Assembly (NCBI RefSeq): GCF_045679555.1
Contig: NC_092091.1
Span: 76,342,730 to 76,406,729, forward strand
Direction: 5' to 3'
Origin: Salvelinus alpinus
Taxonomy: Eukaryota > Chordata > Actinopteri > Salmoniformes > Salmonidae
Length of the DNA stretch: 64,000 nt
The translations under genes were made by a program, and so were the position numbers. The notes below the pieces were generated by a model. The model made no database searches, was not told where the DNA came from, and saw only the letters and a list, made by a program, of their open reading frames with translations. This document shows, piece after piece, positions 55,819 through 64,000 of the stretch; position 1 is the first letter of the stretch; every line of letters begins with the position of its first letter.

Positions 55819-57261
55819 AAAGCCCGCATGGATAGAATGCAAGAATTGACCAAAATTTGGCATATTCTAATAATTCTAATGTGCCAACGTGTCGCCACAG
55901 TCAGCGCCATGATGAAACTTGCGCTCTAGTAGATCTGAAATAATTGGATGTTGAAACTTGTATCCAGCCAATCAGAAAGTCAAGGCGAAGCAATTCAGGG
56001 ATTCTTGAAAGTCAGGACAAGGATCCTGCAAAGACACATTCTTTTTAATAGTTGAAATATAGATTTAGCAAGCAGTTGGCATTTAGAATCACATGCCCTG
56101 CATACCTTCACAATTATTATTCATCATTTATTTTTTGGTTGAATTAACCTGGATCAAAAGAACCTGCCTATTTACTGCAAAGTGTAAATAGGATAATTTT
56201 GGTCATAGAGTCAGTTTTGATCAAAACAGAGATGAGTAATTGAGGTCATCGCTTTTTACCTGAGGGTTGGGCTTTGATTTCAAATCTCTTGCCTACACGG
56301 GACCACTGCCAGGCAGTCTACAGTTGACGCTAATCAAATCATCCAGAGTACAGGTGCCAGTTGTGCTGCCGTACATTATTTCACAGCCAATCTAACCAGT
56401 AGCATGCAGAGCTTTGGAATTGTTCATACAACAATCTAGTGTCACACATTTTAATGTTGAAAGAATTTGTTTAAAAAATAAATAAAAGGCTTGTAATTTT
56501 CTCCAATTGAAACATCTTCACATTCGTGAGCTACGGTTAGCATCAAACAGCTTTGATCAGAGATGTGGATATATGATGATGCTTATGTCTCCGCCATAAC
56601 AACGGGATTCTTTGTCCACGAAGCGGAACGGCGGGCTGTCGAGCACCCGCCTTTTACAGGTTTTGGTTTCTCCATTTATGTTTCGAGGTTGGACTTTAGC
56701 ACATTAGCACGGTTAGCAGTGTGCTTAAGGTTAAGATACATTTTTTTAAGAAGATAAATTGTAGAAATAGGCGGAGTTTATGACTTTGTGGCTGTTGTAA
56801 CTTGTGACGACCAGGGACAACTCCGATACAAAGTGTTTTTTCTCAAAGTTACAGGGATGTCACATGTCCTACTTATTGTTAACAGTACACTCATAAACTA
56901 ATCACTGTAAAACTTATATTAGATCAAATAAACCACATGTAGCAAATAAGCCATGACATTTTCTGTTAATCAAATTCACCACTCATTGACCTCCATACAG
57001 AAACTCCTCATTTGGTGAGCGAACAAAACAAAAAAACGCCCCCTGCCAGAGAAAACAGATTTTGGGCCCAGTTTTCCCTCTCTTCACCTCTTTCTCTTTG
57101 ATTACACTCAGCGCATGGGATTCTGGACCAATCACGTCACGCGGTTGCTAAGCAATTCGTCACCCAATGTACTGTGGCCTGTTTGGGACTGTGACTCGAG
57201 GGACAAAGAACAATTGCTGTCAGGATAAGATATAGCGAACATAACACACCCCCATTGAACC
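55819..57261 (-). other. Intron or upstream sequence of the VWA7-like gene
   Basis: No exon that I can support. 55819-56610 is repeated at 63206-64000. 57000-57260 is unique in this window. Confidence 0.5.
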
Positions 57262-57425
57262 ACACCCCCAAGTGGCTCCTTAATTGGGGAGGACGGCTCA
57301 TAGTAATGGCTGGAAGTGTATCAAACACTTGGTTTCTATGGTTTCCATGTGTTTGATAACATTCCATTCACTCAATTTCAGCCACTGTTATGAGCCGTCC
57401 TCCCCTCACCAGCCTCCTGTGATGC
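57262..57425. mobile_element. Foldback MITE at the duplication junction
   Basis: Inverted arms GGGGAGGACGGCTCATAGTA and ATGAGCCGTCCTCCCCTC around a palindromic middle (GTTTGATAACATTCC), same family as 37675-37853. It ends ten bases before the exon copy. Confidence 0.75.
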
Positions 57426-57433
57426 CAGGTTAC

Positions 57434-57733
57434 CTTGGTGGTGTATAGACAGGTGCCGACATTCATGGCTTTGTCCACCGCCACCAGCTCCACTGTCAGA
57501 GAGCAGCACGAAGCGTTGAACGCTGCTGTAACAACCGTCTGCTTTAGGTCCGTGTGGGTGAGGATACCCGCTCCCTGGCGGTGTTTGAGGCTGGCGATCC
57601 CCGTGCCGTTAACGCCATCGGTCAGGTTGGCAGAGAGCTGCCAGAAGGCAGAGCTGCAGGCTGCTGGGTCAGCTGGGCAGTCGACCACCAAGACGCTGAC
57701 CACCTCACACTGGGGAGGGGTGAAATCTGTCAC
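57434..57733 (-). CDS. vwa7: Second copy of the VWA7-like exon, 3' part replaced
   Basis: Acceptor CATTACAG at 57734 and onward, then VTDFTPPQCEVVSVLVVDCP and the same module as 54363-54764 with few substitutions, up to NVGTC. After that the sequence differs: LYTTK and then GTAACC, a possible donor at 57433, giving an exon of exactly 300 nt, phase 0 at both ends. The hydrophobic C-terminal tail is missing. If not spliced, translation runs to a stop at 57368. It could be a real internal exon that splices in frame to 54764, or a dead half-exon made by the duplication. Confidence 0.55.
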
Positions 57734-57949
57734 CTGTAATGGGGGGGAGATTAATTAAGTGATGAGGAGAAAGAGAGACGTGGGTTCTATAAGTCTAATT
57801 CTGGCCCAGAGATGTGGTAGTACTTTCTCTGACCACCAGAGGACTTGCTGAGCGTCAACACTTAAAGAGGAGCTGAACTCAAAAAACAACTTATTTTGTT
57901 GAAAATGGCCTACATGGCATCGCTATTAGTCAAATACATGTTTTATTAA

Positions 57950-58105
57950 ACAATATATACATATTATTTAACTAGGTAAGTCAGTTAAGAACAAATTCTT
58001 ATTTACAATGACGCCTACACCAGCCAAAACCGGACGATGCTGGACCAAATGTGCGCCGCCCTACGGAACTCCCTATCACAGCCGGTTGTGATACAGCCCG
58101 TTGCC
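57950..58105 (-). mobile_element. SINE-like repeat tail, duplicate
   Basis: Same as 54985-55140 with single-base differences. Confidence 0.55.
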
Positions 58106-58312
58106 ATTAACTTGTCCAGATATTGTTTGTTGACAATTTGCATAGAAAATAGATGCCTCCTACAGTGCGTTTCCACTGAATGGTCTTGTCAATAAAAATG
58201 AGCTGGACGGAATGACGTCACATCTACAACAACTTTTTGGCTAAAAACCAAGTGTTGGTTAAAAAATGAAGTAGTTGAAGTGTTTATCCATTTAGGGAAA
58301 TTGATGAATGAA

Positions 58313-61300
58313 CTGCAGACAGCCTGTATGCCCTCCCACCTCTCTGTTTCATGTCTCAGGTAGCCTGCAGACAGCCTGTATGCCCTCCCACCTCTCTGTT
58401 TCATGTCTCAGGTAGCCTGCAGACAGCCTGTATGCCCTCCCACCTCTCTGTTTCATGTCTCAGGTAGCCTGCAGACAGCCTGTATGCCCTCCCACCTCTC
58501 TGTTTCATGTCTCAGGTAGCCTGCAGACAGCCTGTCTGCCCTCCCACCTCTCTGTTTCATGTCTCAGGTAGCCTGCAGACAGCCTGTATGCCCTCCCACC
58601 TCTCTGTTTCATGTCTCAGGTAGCCTGCAGACAGCCTGTATGCCCTCCCACCTCTCTGTTTCATGTCTCAGGTAGCCTGCAGACAGCCTGTCTGCCCTCC
58701 CACCTCTCTGTTTCATGTCTCAGGTAGCCTGCAGACAGCCTGTCTGCCCTCCCACCTCTCTGTTTCATGTCTCAGGTAGCCTGCAGACAGCCTGTATGCC
58801 CTCCCACCTCTCTGTTTCATGTCTCAGGTAGCCTGCAGACAGCCTGTCTGCCCTCCCACCTCTCTGTTTCATGTCTCAGGTAGCCTGCAGACAGCCTGTA
58901 TGCCCTCCCACCTCTCTGTTTCATGTCTCAGGTAGCCTGCAGACAGCCTGTATGCCCTCCCACCTCTCTGTTTCATGTCTCAGGTAGCCTGCAGACAGCC
59001 TGTATGCCCTCCCACCTCTCTGTTTCATGTCTCAGGTAGCCTGCAGACAGCCTGTCTGCCCTCCCACCTCTCTGTTTCATGTCTCAGGTAGCCTGCAGAC
59101 AGCCTGTCTGCCCTCCCACCTCTCTGTTTCATGTCTCAGGTAGCCTGCAGACAGCCTGTATGCCCTCCCACCTCTCTGTTTCATGTCTCAGGTAGCCTGC
59201 AGACAGCCTGCATGCCCTCCCACCTCTCTGTTTCATGTCTCAGGTAGCCTGCAGACAGCCTGTCTGCCCTCCCACCTCTCTGTTTCATGTCTCAGGTAGC
59301 CTGCAGACAGCCTGTATGCCCTCCCACCTCTCTGTTTCATGTCTCAGGTAGCCTGCAGACAGCCTGTCTGCCCTCCCACCTCTCTGTTTCATGTCTCAGG
59401 TAGCCTGCAGACAGCCTGTATGCCCTCCCACCTCTCTGTTTCATGTCTCAGGTAGCCTGCAGACAGCCTGTATGCCCTCCCACCTCTCTGTTTCATGTCT
59501 CAGGTAGCCTGCAGACAGCCTGTATGCCCTCCCACCTCTCTGTTTCATGTCTCAGGTAGCCTGCAGACAGCCTGTCTGCCCTCCCACCTCTCTGTTTCAT
59601 GTCTCAGGTAGCCTGCAGACAGCCTGTCTGCCCTCCCACCTCTCTGTTTCATGTCTCAGGTAGCCTGCAGACAGCCTGTATGCCCTCCCACCTCTCTGTT
59701 TCATGTCTCAGGTAGCCTGCAGACAGCCTGCATGCCCTCCCACCTCTCTGTTTCATGTCTCAGGTAACCTGCAGACAGCCTGTATGCCCTCCCACCTCTT
59801 TGTTTCATGTCTCAGGTAGCCTGCAGACAGCCTGTATGCCCTCCCACCTCTCTGTTTCATGTCTCAGGTAGCCTGCAGACAGCCTGCATGCCCTCCCACC
59901 TCTCTGTTTCATGTCTCAGGTAACCTGCAGACTGCCTGTATGCCCTCCCACCTCTTTGTTTCATGTCTCAGGTAGCCTGCAGACAGCCTGTATGCAGTCC
60001 CACCTCTCTGTTTCATGTCTCAGGTAGCCTGCAGACAGCCTGTCTGCCCTCCCACCTCTCTGTTTCATGTCTCAGGTAGCCTGCAGACAGCCTGTATGCC
60101 CTCCCACCTCTCTGTTTCATGTCTCAGGTAGCCTGCAGACAGCCTGCATGCCCTCCCACCTCTCTGTTTCATGTCTCAGGTAACCTGCAGACAGCCTGTA
60201 TGCCCTCCCACCTCTTTGTTTCATGTCTCAGGTAGCCTGCAGACAGCCTGTATGCCCTCCCACCTCTCTGTTTCATGTCTCAGGTAGCCTGCAGACAGCC
60301 TGCATGCCCTCCCACCTCTCTGTTTCATGTCTCAGGTAACCTGCAGACAGCCTGTATGCCCTCCCACCTCTTTGTTTCATGTCTCAGGTAGCCTGCAGAC
60401 AGCCTGTATGCAGTCCCACCTCTCTGTTTCATGTCTCAGGTAGCCTGCAGACAGCCTGTCTGCCCTCCCACCTCTCTGTTTCATGTCTCAGGTAGCCTGC
60501 AGACAGCCTGTATGCCCTCCCACCTCTCTGTTTCATGTCTCAGGTAGCCTGCAGACAGCCTGTATGCCCTCCCACCTCTCTGTTTCATGTCTCAGGTAGC
60601 CTGCAGACAGCCTGTATGCCCTCCCACCTCTCTGTTTCATGTCTCAGGTAGCCTGCAGACAGCCTGTATGCCCTCCCACCTCTCTGTTTCATGTCTCAGG
60701 TAGCCTGCAGACAGCCTGTCTGCCCTCCCACCTCTCTGTTTCATGTCTCAGGTAGCCTGCAGACAGCCTGTCTGCCCTCCCACCTCTCTGTTTCATGTCT
60801 CAGGTAGCCTGCAGACAGCCTGTATGCCCTCCCACCTCTCTGTTTCATGTCTCAGGTAGCCTGCAGACAGCCTGCATGCCCTCCCACCTCTCTGTTTCAT
60901 GTCTCAGGTAACCTGCAGACAGCCTGTATGCCCTCCCACCTCTTTGTTTCATGTCTCAGGTAGCCTGCAGACAGCCTGTATGCCCTCCCACCTCTCTGTT
61001 TCATGTCTCAGGTAGCCTGCAGACAGCCTGTATGCCCTCCCACCTCTCTGTTTCATGTCTCAGGTAGCCTGCAGACAGCCTGTATGCCCTCCCACCTCTC
61101 TGTTTCATGTCTCAGGTAGCCTGCAGACAGCCTGTATGCCCTCCCACCTCTCTGTTTCATGTCTCAGGTAGCCTGCAGACAGCCTGTCTGCCCTCCCACC
61201 TCTCTGTTTCATGTCTCAGGTAGCCTGCAGACAGCCTGTCTGCCCTCCCACCTCTCTGTTTGATGTCTCAGGTAGCCTGCAGACAGCCTGTCTGCCCTCC

Positions 61301-63205
61301 CACCTCTCTGTTTCATTTCTCAGGTAGCCTGCAGACAGCCTGTATGCCCTCCCACCTCTCTGTTTCATGTCTCAGGTAGCCTGCAGACAGCCTGTCTGCC
61401 CTGCCACCTCTCTGTTTCATGTCTCAGGTAGCCTGCAGACAGCCTGTATGCCCTCCCACCTCTCTGTTTCATGTCTCAGGTAGCCTGCAGACAGCCTGTC
61501 TGCCCTCCCACCTCTCTGTTTCATGTCTCAGGTAGCCTGCAGACAGCCTGTATGCCCTCCCACCTCTCTGTTTCATGTCTCAGGTAGCCTGCAGACAGCC
61601 TGTATGCCCTCCCACCTCTCTGTTTCATGTCTCAGGTAGCCTGCAGACAGCCTGTATGCCCTCCCACCTCTCTGTTTCATGTCTCAGGTAGCCTGCAGAA
61701 AGCCTGTCTGCCCTCCCACCTCTCTGTTTCATGTCTCAGGTAGCCTGCAGACAGCCTGTATGCCCTCCCACCTCTCTGTTTCATGTCTCAGGTAGCCTGC
61801 AGACAGCCTGTATGCCCTCCCACCTCTCTGTTTCATGTCTCAGGTAGCCTGCAGACAGCCTGTCTGCCCTCCCACCTCTCTGTTTCATGTCTCAGGTAGC
61901 CTGCAGACAGCCTGTCTGCCCTCCCACCTCTCTGTTTCATGTCTCAGGTAGCCTGCAGACAGCCTGTATGCCCTCCCACCTCTCTGTTTCATGTCTCAGG
62001 TAGCCTGCAGACAGCCTGTCTGCCCTCCCACCTCTCTGTTTCATGTCTCAGGTAGCCTGCAGACAGCCTGTATGCCCTCCCACCTCTCTGTTTCATGTCT
62101 CAGGTAGCCTGCAGACAGCCTGTATGCCCTCCCACCTCTCTGTTTCATGTCTCAGGTAGCCTGCAGACAGCCTGTATGCCCTCCCACCTCTCTGTTTCAT
62201 GTCTCAGGTAGCCTGCAGACAGCCTGTCTGCCCTCCCACCTCTCTGTTTCATGTCTCAGGTAGCCTGCAGACAGCCTGTCTGCCCTCCCACCTCTCTGTT
62301 TCATGTCTCAGGTAGCCTGCAGACAGCCTGTATGCCCTCCCACCTCTCTGTTTCATGTCTCAGGTAGCCTGCAGACAGCCTGCATGCCCTCCCACCTCTC
62401 TGTTTCATGTCTCAGGTAGCCTGCAGACAGCCTGTATGCCCTCCCACCTCTCTGTTTCATGTCTCAGGTAGCCTGCAGACAGCCTTTATTCCCTCCCACC
62501 TCTCTGTTTCATGTCTCAGGTAGCCTGCAGACAGCCTGTATTCCCTCCCACCTCTCTGTTTCATGTCTCAGGTAGCCTGCAGACAGCCTGTATTCCCTCC
62601 CACCTCTCTGTTTCATGTCTCAGGTAGCCTGCAGACAGCCTGTATTCCCTCCCACCTCTCTGTTTCATGTCTCAGGTAGCCTGCAGACAGCCTGTATTCC
62701 CTCCAACCTCTCTGTTTCATGTCTCAGGTAGCCTGCAGACAGTCTGTATTCCCTCCCACCTCTCTGTTTCATGTCTCAGGTAGCCTGCAGACAGCCTGTA
62801 TGCCCTCCCACCTCTCTGTTTCATGTCTCAGGTAGCCTGCAGACAGCCTGTATGCCCTCCCACCTCTCTGTTTCATGTCTCAGGTAGCCTGCAGACAGCC
62901 TGTATTCCCTCCCACCTCTCTGTTTCATGTCTCAGGTAGCCTGCAGACAGCCTGTATTCCCTCCCACCTCTCTGTTTCATGTCTCAGGTAGCCTGCAGAC
63001 AGCCTGTATTCCCTCCCACCTCTCTGTTTCATGTCTCAGGTAGCCTGCAGACAGCCTGTATGCCCTCCCACCTCTCTGTTTCATGTCTCAGGTAGCCTGC
63101 AGACAGCCTTTATTCCCTCCCACCTCTCTGTTTCATGTCTCAGGTAGCCTGCAGACAGCCTGTATTCCCTCCCACCTCTCTGTTTCATGTCTCAGGTAGC
63201 CTGCA
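58313..63205. repeat. 52-bp minisatellite, about 94 units, 4.9 kb
   Basis: Uninterrupted head-to-tail array. Units differ mainly at one place: CTGTATGCCC, CTGTCTGCCC, CTGCATGCCC and CTGTATTCCC. The CATG form is often followed by GTAACC and then a CTCTTTG unit (59764, 59922, 60181, 60337, 60908); TATTCCC units occur only at 62480-63170. Because 52 is not a multiple of three, no long frame stays open. Confidence 0.98.
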
Positions 63206-64000
63206 AAAGCCCGCATGGATAGAATGCAAGAATTTACCAAAATTTGGCATATTCTAATAATTCTAATGTGCCAACGTGTCGCCACAGTCAGCGCCATGAT
63301 GAAACTTGCGCTATAGTAGATCTGAAATAATTGGATGTTGAAACTTGTATCCAGCCAATCAGAAAATCAAGGCGAAGCAATTCAGGCATTCTTGAAAGTC
63401 AGGACAAGGATCCTGCAAAGACACATTCTTTCTTATAGTTGAAATATAGATTTAGCAAGCAGTTGGCATTTAGAATCACATGCCCTGCATACCTTCACAG
63501 TTATTATTCATCATTTATTTTTTGGTCGAATTAACCTGGATCAATAGAACCTGCCTATTTACTACAAAGTGTAAATAGGATAATTTTGGTCATAGAGTCA
63601 GTTTTGATCAAAACAGAGATGAGTAATTGAGGTCGTCGCTTTTTACCTGAGGGTTGGGTTTTGATTTCAAATCTCTTGCCTACACGGGACCACTGCCAGG
63701 CAGTCTACAGTTGACGATAATCAAATCATCCAGAGTACAGGTGCCAGTTGTCCTGCCGCAGAATAATTTCACAGCCGATCTAACCAGTAGCATGCAGAGC
63801 TTTGGAATTGTTCATACAACAATCTATTGTCACACATTTTAATGTTGAAAGAATTTGTTTAAAAAATAAATAAAAGGCTTGTAATTTTCTCCAATTGAAA
63901 CATCTTCACATTCGTGAGCTACGGTTAGCATCAAACAGCTTTGATCAGAGATATGGATGTATGATGATGCTTATGTCTCCGCCATAACAACGGGATTCTT
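63206..64000 (-). other. Intron or upstream sequence of the VWA7-like gene, duplicate
   Basis: Repeats 55819-56610. No exon that I can support. Confidence 0.5.

Larger units (their letters stand above)
54484..57433. repeat. Tandem duplication around the VWA7-like exon, left copy
   Basis: Matches 57451-64000 from TGTCGGCACCTG (minus) onwards: exon, SINE-like tail, 52-bp minisatellite and the intron sequence after it. Homology is visible up to at least 56610, where the right copy meets the window edge; the rest up to 57433 is inferred to belong to the left copy. Confidence 0.88.
57451..64000. repeat. Tandem duplication around the VWA7-like exon, right copy
   Basis: Same order as 54484 to beyond 56610, with the minisatellite enlarged from about 0.5 to 4.9 kb. 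Runs off the window. Confidence 0.9.

Noticed and set aside
56270-56345. Possible extra VWA7-like exon on the minus strand (WQWSRVGKRFEIKAQPS with a GTAAAA donor)
   Set aside because: The phase at the donor (1) does not fit the next exon (0), and the frame has no support beyond about 58 nt; it is copied with the duplication, so its conservation says nothing.
56563-56757. 64-codon plus-strand frame
   Set aside because: No similarity that I recognise and no start or splice context; it lies in duplicated intron or flank sequence.
58313-63205. CRISPR-like array
   Set aside because: The repeats are contiguous with no unique spacers, the unit is 52 bp, and the context is a vertebrate intron.

Overview
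The window looks like nuclear DNA of a salmonid fish. It is AT-rich and full of Tc1-type transposons (at least eleven pieces of several families, most bounded by TA), a tRNA-derived SINE, fragments of several LINE families, two hAT elements with 8-bp target duplications, short foldback MITEs and very long minisatellites. All genes are eukaryotic, with short exons, GT-AG introns and phases that fit. No rRNA, functional tRNA or CRISPR was seen. Family assignments are from memory and by eye.

Positions 1 to about 48500 hold a cluster of C2H2 zinc-finger genes made of four related units. A unit originally had one minus-strand gene and one plus-strand gene transcribed away from each other across a short GC-poor promoter block with an ETS-like ACTTCCGG box. 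Every gene has the same plan: a coiled-coil N-terminal exon ending in phase 1, a short exon ending in phase 0, a 97-112 nt exon ending in phase 1, and one large exon with an acidic or proline/serine-rich spacer and the finger array. Unit 1: minus gene at 1-4205 (its fingers lie beyond the left edge), no plus partner. Unit 2: minus gene at 5354-10801, reduced to one finger by a duplication junction, and an intact plus gene at 14554-22738 (1049 aa, seven fingers). Unit 3: minus gene at 24132-31214 (564 aa, one finger damaged); its plus partner is gone except for 3'-flank sequence near 32327. Unit 4: intact minus gene at 35406-40988 (576 aa, six fingers) and a plus-strand pseudogene at 44063-48075. 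Thus no unit keeps two intact partners. Units 1 and 2 are also related by a recent tandem duplication (1-5443 versus about 5450-12034).

The introns are where mobile DNA collects. Intron 1 of the minus genes carries a 34-bp minisatellite, an ORF1-only LINE and Tc1 elements in units 1 and 2, three Tc1 elements end to end in unit 3, and a MITE, a Tc1 inverted repeat around a LINE fragment and a short Tc1-like element in unit 4. The shared promoter block was split by LINEs on the plus side in unit 2 and on the minus side in unit 4.

From 48500 to 54300 is intergenic DNA with a truncated Tc1, a foldback MITE, and a hAT-type element (50326-53133) that has an almost whole Tc1 inside it. From 54363 to the right edge is the 3' end of a minus-strand gene resembling von Willebrand factor A domain-containing protein 7. 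Its last exon and the intron before it are tandemly duplicated. A 52-bp minisatellite in that intron has about 9 units in the left copy and about 94 units (4.9 kb) in the right copy.
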